From Symsagittifera roscoffensis (lineage: Eukaryota > Xenacoelomorpha > Acoela > Convolutidae): a stretch of DNA of 64,000 bases. Where the stretch lies: the NCBI RefSeq assembly GCF_963678635.1, contig NC_087068.1, positions 22,654,188 through 22,718,187 of the forward strand. The letters run 5' to 3'. The position numbers and the translations under genes were made by a program. This document shows positions 12,090 to 23,739 of the stretch, piece after piece. Below the pieces are notes generated by a model. It was not told the DNA's origin, did not search any database, and worked only from the letters and a program-made list of their open reading frames with translations. Within the stretch, counting starts at the first letter, position 1; the number at the start of each line of letters is the position of its first letter.

Positions 12090-15000
12090 AGGAAATCAAC
12101 AAACTTTGGGCTTACATGCAACCCTTTTTGACCAAAGAAAACGTCAACCAAGCGTCTACTGAATCATCCTGTATGACATACCTGATGATGGCGGCTGCCT
12201 ATGACAATGGAGAACTGGTGAAGCTACTTCTGGAAAACGGAGCAGATATCAGAGTCTCTACTAACTACGGCTGGACTGCTCTAGACTGGGCTTGTAAAAA
12301 TGGAGCATTGAATGCTCTAGCACATCTAGAGAATAAACTACCTTGTGAGCCGCGAGCATCTACAACTGATATCGAACTAGTTGAAAAGAAATCGGATATG
12401 GAACCCGAACAAAAACGAAAGCTTTGCTCATATCTCTGTGCCCAAAATGAGACCTCAATTGATCATAAAGGTATCGCTTTAATAATCAATAACGAGATTA
12501 TAACTCGGTATGTTGAGAAGATCTTGGTGTTCATACCGGGAATCGATGATGTGTTCAACATCCTTGATCTACTAGAGACAAGTGATGCGAGAGATGAAAT
12601 TCAAAACACATTTACAATCATTATGCTCCACGATAACTACGATCAATCTCAGTTTATGGACTACTTTAACGCGGCCATTAACAAAAAGGGAAAGAAACTG
12701 TTCTTCAGTATTGGGACTTATGAATTTAACATAATGATGACGGCTATTGATGTTGTAATAGATAGCGGTAAAGATCGAAGTGTGGTTTTTGATCATTTGA
12801 ATAACAGAAGTCAAGTGGAAGATTGTTGGATTTCGAAAAATAGCGCGGAACAACGAAGCTCATTGTCAACTTCTGCAGGAGCGAAGGCGTATCGAATGTA
12901 CACGAAAACACGCCACGATAGTTTCCGACCAGATCGGGTGTCTGAAATAGTCCGGAGGCCCCTAGACAATCTATGTCTCTGGATCCGAATGCTGGCTCCT
13001 GAAGGCCATGAAATTGACGAATACTTTAGCCATGCATATGAACAGCCGAGACCTTTTTCAGTTAAAGTAGCTGTGACCATTCTACAGTGCTTAGAGGCTC
13101 TGAATAATGAAAAGGAAATTACAGAACTGGGCTTTATGATGCTGAACATTCCAATTAACCCAAAGCTAGCAAAGTTAGTCCTGTATGGTCTAGCATATCG
13201 TTGCTTAGATCCCGTATTGACTATAGCGTCAGCTTTGCTAGTTGAGAATATGATTATAAAGTCAAATCATAAGCCAAGAAGAAACAAAATTTTGAGCAAG
13301 AAAAATCAGTTGTCACATCAGTCGTATAGTGACCACGGGTCTTACTTGAAAGCTTTTTTGTCCTGGTTGAAAAATAAGGAAAAGGAGAACGGAGGGAATG
13401 TTGATTTGTCCGTTTTGAATTACGGTCAATGTGAAATGGCTTATTTGATGAAGGAAAAAATCACTAGCTATTTAAAAAGATTCGAACACTTCAAGTCGAT
13501 GTACTTCAACCATGAATGGAACAAGGAATTCAACACTTTTTCAGACAACTTCTCCATGATTCGTGCCGTTCTTTGTGCCACCTTCTTTCCAAATGTTCTC
13601 CAATGCGACTGGAACAATCAATGTATTGTTTCACTGAATGAGTCGCATATATCTATTGACAAGCACAGTATATTACACGATCTCATCAGTAAGAAAATGC
13701 ATGTGAAGCAAGATACGAACACGGCTTTCCCTTCGAATTGGATAATTTATTCGGATTCTAAGAAGATATCGAAAACGGCAAATGAAGTCAGTGATTTGTC
13801 AATTGTTTCAACACTTGCTGTAGTGTTGTTTAGTGATTCCTTGTTAGCTAACTGTAAGATATTGGAGGCGCCTAGCTCTGAGAAACAAAGAGGCTCAGTC
13901 TGGGATAACGCTTGTGTGCTTGCGGTGTCGGAACACATTAAGTTCATTCAGTTCAAAACGAACAGACGAGACGCCGAGTTGATCCTGACGCTGCGACGTC
14001 GGCTGCATTCGCTAGTCAGTCGCCAGTTCAAGATCAATGCCGAAATTCTGAATGGAGATTTGGAGGCGTTGCAATGTGTGGCTAATGTCATGAAAGAGTA
14101 GGATAAAACGCTTGGCTTGAAGTTGATTTCGGGCTGTTCTCAGAGATCTAGAAGTGGGAATATTCCTCCTGTTGTCGGCTATAGGGCTTTCATTCCATCG
14201 ATGAGAGCTAAGTTGCGCTGTGATTTTTGCGATCATCAGGATATGAATGGAGCGGCAGGCGTTGACTTTTCGCTCTCAAAAGGACAGTCGAGTAGTTGTC
14301 TTCGGCAGAAATGTCTGCAGAAAGAGAAAGAATGTCGGCGAAAAGAAGAACTGAGAGACTTGGAGTTGAAGAGTAAAAGCAATATGCATCCGAATCGCAT
14401 GACCTCTTCTAGAAATGAGAACCAGGGAGGAGGTTTGCTCGGCCGCATTCCCAACGTAAATATTGGAGGAGAAGGACTTTTTGACGACCAACACTCGAGA
14501 AATCTGGTCGCTGGTCGGCTTGGAAAGTATCCATTTCCTACGCATGCCATACATATCCAGCAATACAATAGTCTATTGTTGCAAGGTGCGGCTGGAATAA
14601 GTAACAATGTCTACAAAAATCCCTACTCCAAAAAGAAAAACGATAACTTTGAGTGTCTGATTCAAACAGCGGGAACCTCGAAGAGTCCTGCAACATGCTC
14701 TGCTGCTGTGTCTAGTGTTGCAAACAACCCTTTCTCTTCAAATGATGTTTCAGTGACTAGTGCTTGCAAGGCTATCATGTCGCATGCTGCAGATAATAAC
14801 GTTATAATTAGTTCGGAAGCAAATTTTAATGCGAGTAAGTTTTCGCTTGCTAATGGGGGTTCGCCATTGATGCAACCGTTGCAGCAAACAAGTGCATGTT
14901 CAAATAAGTCTAGATCTAATTCAACGGAACAGGTTTCGAGTAAAAATAAGGCGCCCAAAAAGATGTCAGACGAGTACACTTTTCCTCCAGGCACCGGACG

Positions 15001-15263
15001 TCCCTGGAGGGATCTGAGAAGCATCGAGGAGATGCCTTGGAACCAAGTGGAGGAAAGTTGGCTCTGGTTTGGAAAAACTTGGAAGCGATTCTCTAGTGAG
15101 AGGAGGGCTTGGCCACAGCAGAGCGACTGTCTCTGGATTGATGGAAGTACCAATGATTTATACAACGAGAACTTGATTTCATACCGTTGATTTCAACGAG
15201 AACTCAGAGGATTTGGCGATGTTTGGGTCTGACAAAAGTGGTCCGAATCTGCACGTGTACTAA
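12090..15263 (+). pseudogene. YTHDC2/Bgcn-like terminal exon, copy 1 (truncated)
   Basis: This exon follows the acceptor at 12088-12089 and reads in frame (EINKLWAYMQPFLTK...) before the first ATG at 12116. It matches copy 2 through the ankyrin, degenerate RecA2, HA2 and OB-fold regions. A GAG codon is TAG here (14099-14101), ending the frame after residue 661 counted from the ATG, just past the OB-fold region. The frame then stays open to about 15190, where a 2-nt deletion relative to copy 2 (taccgttg versus taccctgttg) shifts the last codons. Copy 1 therefore either encodes a shortened protein without the C-terminal tail or is a decaying duplicate. The acceptor and the AATAAA are both kept, so it could still be used as an alternative last exon. 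Homology to the YTHDC2 C-terminal half is clear; its activity is inference. Confidence 0.8.
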
Positions 15264-16610
15264 TGAAATTCGACGATGAGCTTGAAATAAAATGAAAAAG
15301 ATAAATGAACTGACACATTTGATGTTAATTACTGCAAATTATTTGTGATTCTACTTCCTGATAACCAATTTTTGTTAACTAAAGTGGCATTTGAATGGTG
15401 ATGTTGGTGTTTACTTGACATTGCGTCACTCAAAGGGGTCTAGAACCCATTTCTGCACCCAGTGACCAGGTGTTATTTGATGTCCTCTTAACGTTGATTT
15501 CTCTATTCTTCTCATTTTGTGCTGCAAAAGCACGTCCATGTGTTTACCTGCGTGTAGACTTTTTAAGTTCGGTTGATGGACTTAGTTTAGTTCAGTTCGA
15601 ACAGGCAAAATACAATCGGAATGGAAGTTTCGTTGTTGAGCCGAAATAACTGAAAAGCACTTTTGGTCTTCTCTCACTTAGGTGTTGATTTGCTATGAGT
15701 GCTGAAGTATCTCTGTCGTTATCTCCTCAAAGTGTTCTGTTGAGTTGTTGAGCAGTTTATAAATGCGAACAGGTTTCGTCCATTTTTCTGCACTGTATTG
15801 TTGACCTCTTTTTAGCTCTCAATCTAAGGCTGTAACTTAACTAAACTCAGTTTGTTATGTTCATGTATGTTTATCTCGTCAATTGCTTTTCGCAATAGTT
15901 GCTACTCTTTGGTGCTATGCTCAATCCGAAATATCCTAAAATGTCACTTCATCCACTCGTAATAAACTAGTCTGTGTTTCGCTTTGATGTCTAGTTCTAT
16001 AATTGTAAATCTTGTACATACCTAAACGCATTTGGGTTTCGACTTGATTCAAGTCGGTCTCCTGCTTTCCTGTTTTATTTGCAGTTGCTCTCATTGTTGT
16101 AGCCACCGATTCGGCTCGACTGACTGATTGACTGATGTTTACTTAGGAAAAGTCTTCTTGTCGCTCGGTCTTATTTTATTGCAGATTTGTCCCTGATAAT
16201 AACCAATCATTTAATGGGCTTCTGATTTTAGCAAGCTCTGCTAATTCTTCACTCAACTTTGTTGCTGTGTGTATCTGTGCTGTACCACAAGCATTAAAAA
16301 TTTAAATGATGAAAAGTCTTTTTTCTTGAGTGTAATAAAAAATGGGTAGTGTCTGTTACACGGTTAAAAATTAGAAACAAATTACTCGCAACGGTTTCGG
16401 AATGAACTTAGCCAGTCATATTCAAGCCCTATGGTTCAGTTTTTGAAATTTAACAAACAAGAAAATTGCGCCATATAGAAAAACCCTAGAAACTGCCGGT
16501 TTTTGGTTCCAGATGATATCACGAGCTAGATATTGGCTGTTTACGTCACCAACTGAACGCAGCCTAAAACAGGCAGATCGTTTTTAAGTGTCAAGGAACG
16601 TACTGAAGAC
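15264..16610 (+). other. 3' UTR and flank of copy 1
   Basis: An AATAAA at 15286-15291 lies about 25 bp after the homologous stop, a good poly(A) signal. Further AATAAA-type hexamers occur near 15961 and 16331, so longer 3' ends are possible. I see no other gene. In particular there is no YTH domain downstream, which human YTHDC2 has at its C-terminus. The stretch is duplicated at 21395-22740. Confidence 0.6.
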
Positions 16611-16640
16611 TTTAATATATATTATATATTATATTCTATA
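16611..16640. other. AT-rich filler at the duplication junction
   Basis: Thirty bases made almost only of A and T (tttaatatatattatatatt and on) separate the two 6.1-kb copies and occur at neither outer end. Untemplated or slippage-derived filler of this sort is common at end-joining or replication-based duplication breakpoints. Confidence 0.7.
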
Positions 16641-18218
16641 TGTACTCTATCTTTTGCCTCATGTTTATCAGTACTTGAAGTGCTCAATAACCGTTGCTTC
16701 TCTCGAAATCTCCTAAGCATGAGTGATTAAGTTCCGTGATCAAGTCCTTTTTTGCCGTGATTAATTTCGAATAATTCCTTACTTTCTTTGACATGGGAGA
16801 CAATACTTGATCCACAAAATAGCTGTACTTTGTCTAGAAGCGCCAGTTCTTCAACATGTGTTGTCTGATAGCCGCCGCTGGTGTTGAAAAGCTTTAACGC
16901 ATCAGTTACATTCTTTTTTCACGTCTAGAATAAGAAAATAGTTTTCTTAAATCAAAATTACGATTTACGAAGTTTTAATGAATTTGTAGTTTAATCCGAT
17001 TATCTGGAGTCGACAAGCTTGATGAGTTTGCTTTTTTTTTCAATTATTTTATTTTCTTCAGTTTCATTAGAGCTGTTCTTAAGCTACAAAGTATGGTTAT
17101 TAGTCTGATTCAGCTGTGAAATAATTAAGTAGATTAAGTCCCAGAGTTGCAAATCAGGCGTGATGATAAAGAAAGTATTTAAATATTGTTTTTTTAATCA
17201 ATACGCATAATAATTGAAAAGAGAAAATCTAAATATTGTTTTTATGTTTTCGTTATCAATATGCTTTTGTTCAATACTTGAGTTGCACTTTTTTCCGAAT
17301 AAGATCTTTCTCACATGAGAAGCAATACACATTCCATAAAAAGCGGTACATCATCTTTAGCCTCAAATTGATCAGTTTATTTTGTGCTCGACAACCGTCG
17401 CGATTTCTCGAAAGCTTCAAAGCATGATTAACATTTTTTATTGAGTGAGTTTTAGAAAATCAGGTGTGAAGTTTCAGTAACGAATCAGGTGTGAAGGTTC
17501 CAGTTCATGATCGTTAGAAAATAGTTGAGCTTGAGTGAGAGTCTATACGCAAAATGATTTTCCCTTACATTTGCTCATTTCTTTTGAGCTTCCTTCATAG
17601 GTTTTTTATGCGGAATTTTCAATGGTTCTTGTTTTTTTCCCCAAACGAGAGACAATGATAGTTTACAAAAACGATAATATTATCTGTAACTTTCAATACC
17701 TCAGCACATGTCGTACTTAATAAATTTCGCTTTTTCAAAAAAGATGTAAAGCAGTTCAAGTTATAAATTAATTTTAGACATTAAAGTGTTTCAATTCTGC
17801 CTTGAATTTTTCTACGAAATGATATTTAAATGCAGCTGAGATTACGTGGGAATCAATAAGCAAATTAAATTCCCCTTCGAATACAAAATTTCATTACGCT
17901 TCATAGGTTGCGGTTTTGGGCGTGATTATGTTCAAATTATTCATGACCTTTTTTCAATAGGAGACAATACATGATCGACAAAAAAGCGGTGCATCACGGT
18001 AGCCCCCAGTTTATCAGTAACTTCGTTTACGACAACCTTCGCTTTTTCGAATGGATGAAATTCATGATTCACGAGCTCGTTCGGTAAATTTTTCTGCAGA
18101 TTCATTATCCGATTCTGAATTTAGTTCTGGTTGATTCACCCTATTATATTGATTGAATTGAAGTATAATTCAAATTATTAGCTAGTTAGTGTCTTTAGCT
18201 GACTGGTTTTTGTTTTAG
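16641..18218. repeat. Duplicated diverged-satellite intron segment
   Basis: Near-identical to 10511-12089: partial satellite unit, decayed modules, and the polypyrimidine tract plus AG at 18217-18218. The acceptor context is unchanged between copies, so both terminal exons present the same splice signal. Confidence 0.85.
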
Positions 18219-21200
18219 AGGAAATCAACAAACTTTGGGCTTACATGCAACCCTTTTTGACCAAAGAAAACGTCAACCAAGCGTCTACTGAATCATCCTG
18301 TATGACATACCTGATGATGGCGGCTGCCTATGACAATGGAGAACTGGTGAAGCTACTTCTGGAAAACGGAGCAGATATCAGAGTCTCTACTAACTACGGC
18401 TGGACTGCTCTAGACTGGGCTTGTAAAAATGGAGCATTGAATGCTCTAGCACATCTAGAGAATAAATTACCTTGTGAGCCGCGAGCATCTACAACTGATA
18501 TCGAGCTAGTTGAAAAGAAATCGGATATGGAACCCGAACAAAAACGAAAGCTTTGCTCATATCTCTGTGCCCAAAATGAGACCTCAATTGATCATAAAGG
18601 TATCGCTTTAATAATCAATAACGAGATTATAACTCGGTATGTTGAGAAGATCTTGGTGTTCATACCGGGAATCGATGATGTGTTCAACATCCTTGATCTA
18701 CTAGAGACAAGTGATGCGAGAGATGAAATTCAAAACACATTTACAATCATTATGCTCCACGATAACTACGATCAATCTCAGTTTATGGACTACTTTAACG
18801 CGGCCATTAACAAAAAGGGAAAGAAACTGTTCTTCAGTATTGGGACTTATGAATTTAACATAATGATGACGGCTATTGATGTTGTAATAGATAGCGGTAA
18901 AGATCGAAGTGTGGTTTTTGATCATTTGAATAACAGAAGTCAAGTGGAAGATTGTTGGATTTCGAAAAATAGCGCGGAACAACGAAGCTCATTGGCAACT
19001 TCTGCAGGAGCGAAGGCGTATCGAATGTACACGAAAACACGCCACGATAGTTTCCGACCAGATCGGGTGTCTGAAATAGTCCGGAGGCCCCTAGACAATC
19101 TATGTCTCTGGATCCGAATGCTGGCTCCTGAAGGCCATGAAATTGACGAATACTTTAGCCATGCATATGAACAGCCGAGACCTTTTTCAGTTAAAGTAGC
19201 TGTGACCATTCTACAGTGCTTAGAGGCTCTGAATAATGAAAAGGAAATTACAGAACTGGGCTTTATGATGCTGAACATTCCAATTAACCCAAAGCTAGCA
19301 AAGTTAGTCCTGTATGGTCTAGCATATCGTTGCTTAGATCCCGTATTGACTATAGCGTCAGCTTTGCTAGTTGAGAATATGATTATAAAGTCAAATCATA
19401 AGCCAAGAAGAAACAAAATTTTGAGCAAGAAAAATCAGTTCTCACATCAGTCGTATAGTGACCACGGGTCTTACTTGAAAGCTTTTTTGTCCTGGTTGAA
19501 AAATAAGGAAAAGGAGAACGGAGGGAATGTTGATTTGTCCGTTTTGAATTACGGTCAATGTGAAATGGCTTATTTGATGAAGGAAAAAATCACTAGCTAT
19601 TTAAAAAGATTCGAACACTTCAAGTCGATGTACTTCAACCATGAATGGAACAAGGAATTCAACACTTTTTCAGACAACTTCTCCATGATTCGTGCCGTTC
19701 TTTGTGCCACCTTCTTTCCAAATGTTCTCCAATGCGACTGGAACAATCAATGTATTGTTTCACTGAATGAGTCGCATATATCTATTGACAAGCACAGTAT
19801 ATTACACGATCTCATCAGTAAGAAAATGCATGTGAAGCAAGATACGAACACGGCTTTCCCTTCGAATTGGATAATTTATTCGGATTCTAAGAAGATATCG
19901 AAAACGGCAAATGAAGTCAGTGATTTGTCAATTGTTTCAACACTTGCTGTAGTGTTGTTTAGTGATTCCTTGTTAGCTAACTGTAAGATATTGGAGGCGC
20001 CTAGCTCTGAGAAACAAAGAGGCTCAGTCTGGGATAACGCTTGTGTGCTTGCGGTGTCGGAACACATTAAGTTCATTCAGTTCAAAACGAACAGACGAGA
20101 CGCCGAGTTGATCCTGACGCTGCGACGTCGGCTGCATTCGCTAGTCAGTCGCCAGTTCAAGATCAATGCCGAAATTCTGAATGGAGATTTGGAGGCGTTG
20201 CAATGTGTGGCTAATGTCATGAAAGAGGAGGATAAAACGCTTGGCTTGAAGTTGATTTCGGGCTGTTCTCAGAGATCTAGAAGTGGGAATATTCCTCCTG
20301 TTGTCGGCTATAGGGCTTTCATTCCATCGATGAGAGCTAAGTTGCGCTGTGATTTTTGCGATCATCAGGATATGAATGGAGCGGCAGGCGTTGACTTTTC
20401 GCTCTCAAAAGGACAGTCGAGTAGTTGTCTTCGGCAGAAATGTCTGCAGAAAGAGAAAGAATGTCGGCGAAAAGAAGAACTGAGAGACTTGGAGTTGAAG
20501 AGTAAAAGCAATATGCATCCGAATCGCATGACCTCTTCTAGAAATGAGAACCAGGGAGGAGGTTTGCTCGGCCGCATTCCCAACGTAAATATTGGAGGAG
20601 AAGGACTTTTTGACGACCAACACTCGAGAAATCTGGTCGCTGGTCGGCTTGGAAAGTATCCATTTCCTACGCATGCCATACATATCCAGCAATACAATAG
20701 TCTATTGTTGCAAGGTGCGGCTGGAATAAGTAACAATGTCTACAAAAATCCCTACTCCAAAAAGAAAAACGATAACTTTGAGTGTCTGATTCAAACAGCG
20801 GGAACCTCGAAGAGTCCTGCAACATGCTCTGCTGCTGTGTCTAGTGTTGCAAACAACCCTTTCTCTACAAATGATGTTTCAGTGACTAGTGCTTGCAAGG
20901 CTATCATGTCGCATGCTGCAGATAATAATGTTATAATTAGTTCCGAAGCAAATTTTAATGCGAGTAAGTTTTCGCTTGCTAATGGGGGTTCGCCATTGAT
21001 GCAACCGTTGCAGCAAACAAGTGCATGTTCTAATAAGTCTAGATCTAATTCAACGGAACAGGTTTCGAGTAAAAATAAGGCGCCCAAAAAGATGTCAGAC
21101 GAGTACACTATTCCTCCAGGCACCGGACGTCCCTGGAGGGATCTGAGAAGCATCGAGGAGATGCCTTGGAACCAAGTGGAGGAAAGTTGGCTCTGGTTTG

Positions 21201-21394
21201 GAAAAACTTGGAAGCGATTCTCGAGTGAGAGGAGGGCTTGGCCACAGCAGAGCGACTGTCTTTGGATTGATGGAAGTACCAATGATTTATACAACGAGAA
21301 CTTGATTTCATACCCTGTTGATTTCAACGAGAACTCAGAGGATTTGGCGATGTTTCGGTCGGACAAAAGTGGTCCGAATCTGCACGTGTACTAA
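18219..21394 (+). CDS. YTHDC2/Bgcn-like pseudo-helicase, terminal exon (intact copy 2)
   Basis: One exon, open from the acceptor at 18217-18218 to TAA at 21392-21394; the first ATG at 18245 gives 1049 codons. Numbered from that ATG: ankyrin repeats at about 20-75 (NGELVKLLLENGADI, YGWTALDWACKNG); a RecA2-like domain at about 130-265 with the motif IV region ILVFIPGIDDV; winged-helix/HA2 at about 275-390 (RPLDNLCLWIRML, ELGFMMLNIPINPKL, CLDPVLTIASAL); and an OB fold at about 480-580 (AVLCATFFPNVLQ, AFPSNWIIYSDS). Ankyrin repeats joined to RecA2, HA2 and OB are the hallmark of YTHDC2 and its fly homologue Bgcn, germline RNA regulators of the switch to meiosis or differentiation. Motif VI, QRxGRxGR in active DExH helicases, is QRSSLSTS (246-253) and motif V is also degraded, so ATPase activity is unlikely, as in Bgcn. 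No YTH domain is seen. The tail (665-1049) has CDFCDHQD, a charged stretch and a Trp-rich end. RecA1 is not in the window; its exons should lie upstream. Confidence 0.88.
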
Positions 21395-21416
21395 TGAAAC
21401 TCGACGATGAACTTGA

Positions 21417-21422
21417 AATAAA
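21417..21422 (+). terminator. Poly(A) signal AATAAA of copy 2
   Basis: A canonical AATAAA lies 22 bp after the stop codon. The same hexamer is kept in copy 1 at 15286-15291. Confidence 0.65.
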
Positions 21423-22740
21423 ATGAAAAAGATAAATGAACTGACACATTTGATGTTAATTACTGCAAATTAATTGTGATTATACTTCCTGATAACCAAT
21501 TTTGTTAACTAAAGTGGCATTTAAATGGTGATGTTGGTGTTTACTTGACATTGCGTCGCTCAAAGGGGTCTAGAACCCATTTCTGCACCCACTGACCAGG
21601 TGTTATTTGATGTCCTCTTAACGTTGATTTCTCTATTCTTCTCATTTTGTGCTGCAAAAGCACGTCCATGTGTTTACCTGCGTGTAGACTTTTTAAGTTC
21701 GGTTGATGGACTTAGTTTAGTTCAGTTCGAACAGGCAAAATACAATCGGAATGGAAGTTTCGTTGTTGAGCCGAAATAACTGAAAAGTACTTTTGGTCTT
21801 CTCTCACTTAGGTGTTGATTTGCTATGAGTGCTGAAGTATCTCTGTCGTTATCTCCTCAAGTGTTCTGTTGAGTTGTTGAGCAGTTTATAAATGCGAACA
21901 GGTTTCGTCCATTTTTCTGCACTGTATTGTTGACCTCTTTTTAGCTCTCAATCTAAGGCTGTAACTTAACTAAACTCAGTTTGTTATGTTCATGTATGTT
22001 TATCTCATCCATTGCTTTTCGCAATAGTTGCTACTCTTTGGTGCTATGCTCAATCCGAAATATCCTAAAATGTCACTTCATCCACTCGTAATAAACTAGT
22101 CTTGTGTTTCGCTTTGATGTCTAGTTCTATAATTGTAAATCTTGTACATACCTAAACGCATTTGGGTTTCGACTTGATTCAAGTCGGTCTCCTGCTTTCC
22201 TGTTTTATTTGCAGTTGCTCTCATTGTTGTAGCCACCGATTCGGCTCGACTGACTGATTGACTGATGTTTACTTAGGAAAAGTCTTCTTGTCGCTCGGTC
22301 TTATTTTATTGCAGATTTGTCCCTGATAATAACCAATAATTTAATGGGCTTCTGCTTTTAGCAAGCTCTGCTAATTCTTCACTCAACATTGTTGCTGTGT
22401 GTATCTGTGCTGTACCACAAGCATTAAAAATTTAAATGATGAAAAGTCTTTTTTCTTGAGTGTAATAAAAAATGGGTAGTGTCTGTAACACGGTTAAAAA
22501 TTAGAAACAAATTACTCGCAACGGTTTCGGAATGAACTTAGCTAGTCAGATTCAAGCCCTATGATTCAGTTTTTGAAATTTAACAAACAAGAAAATTGCG
22601 CCATATAGAAAAACCCTAGAATCTGCCGGTTTTTGGTTCCAGATGATATCACGAGCTAGATATTGGCTGTTTACGTCACCAACTGAACGCAGCCTAAAAT
22701 AGGCAGATCGTTTTTAAGTGTCAAGGAACGTACTGAAGAC
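21423..22740 (+). other. 3' flank of copy 2
   Basis: Near-identical to 15292-16610. It holds several AATAAA-like hexamers (for example near 22090 and 22460) and no further coding region that I can support. Confidence 0.6.
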
Positions 22741-23139
22741 ACTTATAATTTTTTAAAATAGATATATGTTTGTTCACATCAAATTTGATCTTTTGCGGCT
22801 TGACTTTTGATTTGTTCAACTCAAATTCACTCGCCTAACGGAGGGGAAATTGCCTTCTCCAATTAAGAAAGCAAAAATAGCTCGAAAACATTTGATTGAC
22901 TTCTTGTTTCGAAAGTGGATTTTTGTATCAGACTCCCAACGGAATCACCAATTTAGCTTCTGATCCAGTTCTCTCCAATTTTTTTTTGAATAGAAAAAGT
23001 GTCAACCATAAATAACAAAGGAGAATTATGATCTTGTAATCCGGAACAAGACTTTTTTCCCGTAAACAAATCAAATTACATTCTTCTTTTCTCTTAACAT
23101 CTTAGCTGTTTTTCTCTTCTCTTACCATTTGTTTCCTTC
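22741..23139. other. AT-rich intergenic DNA
   Basis: I see no gene, RNA or clear repeat in this stretch. Confidence 0.5.
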
Positions 23140-23205
23140 CCACTTGGCCTAAAGGTGACGCCGTAGCTTTTGCACTCTTAGGTCTGTGGTTCGAGTCTCT
23201 TTTGT
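23140..23205 (+). mobile_element. tRNA-like (SINE head) sequence
   Basis: A box-A-like run TGGCCTAAAGGTGACGC starts at 23145 and a box-B-like GGTTCGAGTCT lies at 23188-23198, about 43 bp apart, which is the spacing of a tRNA-type Pol III promoter. Flanking bases do not pair into an acceptor stem, so this is more likely a tRNA-derived SINE head or decayed tRNA pseudogene than a working tRNA gene. No clear tail or target duplication was seen. Confidence 0.45.
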
Positions 23206-23739
23206 AACTTGTTTTTCAGTATCTATGCAATTGTCGGATTTATGTTTATCTGCTCAAATTTTGTCGTCTTAGTTGCCAAGTTAAGGATTTTCTTTGCCTT
23301 GAGCAATTTTATTTGGCGTTGCAAGTGCAAATGCTGTTCATTCTTTTTTAAGTCTGAAATTGAAAGATCGCTTTTTTTTCATCACATCGTTTTTGTTTTC
23401 GATTTAAATGGTGTCTACTCGAAGATTTTCAGCTTTGTTGTCACATCACTAGTTTTTCTTGTACTGTAAGCAACTTTTATTGTAGCTGTAGGTGAGTGAA
23501 AGTGTTGTTCATTGTAGTTTCAAGTAGGAAATGTTTTTTTTTTGAAATGTAAGAAATTGAAATGTTTTTTTTTTGTAAAACTTTATTTCGGATAAACTTC
23601 AAGATTGTCGGCTTTAATTCCTCTTTGTCGGCTTTAAGTTTTTTCCGTTGCTAATTTTTATATTTAAATGTATACTCAAATTTATATTTTTATATTTAAA
23701 AAAAGTCTTAATTTTTTTTCATAGTTTTGTATGTGTGTT

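Larger units (their letters stand above)
10511..16610 (+). repeat. Tandem segmental duplication, copy 1 (6.1 kb)
   Basis: The block from atgtactctatcttttgcct (10511) to aacgtactgaagac (16610) is repeated almost exactly at 16641-22740, with an offset of 6129-6131. It carries the end of the last homogeneous satellite unit, about 1.5 kb of diverged satellite, the whole YTHDC2/Bgcn-like terminal exon, and about 1.3 kb of 3' flank. Within the exon I count about 14 differences in 3.2 kb (roughly 0.5%), so the duplication is young. The left breakpoint lies inside satellite DNA. Confidence 0.95.
16641..22740 (+). repeat. Tandem segmental duplication, copy 2 (6.1 kb)
   Basis: Second copy of the 10511-16610 block, in the same orientation. 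It ends at the same bases (cgtactgaagac), after which the flanks differ: acttataatttttt here versus tttaatatatatt after copy 1. This copy keeps the exon's reading frame intact. Small differences include a homopolymer length change near 17190 and scattered substitutions in the 3' flank. Confidence 0.95.

Noticed and set aside
12572-15165. Long open frames on the minus strand across the YTHDC2/Bgcn-like exon (both copies)
   Set aside because: They overlap a clearly homologous plus-strand coding exon and show no domain of their own. They are shadows of its codon pattern.
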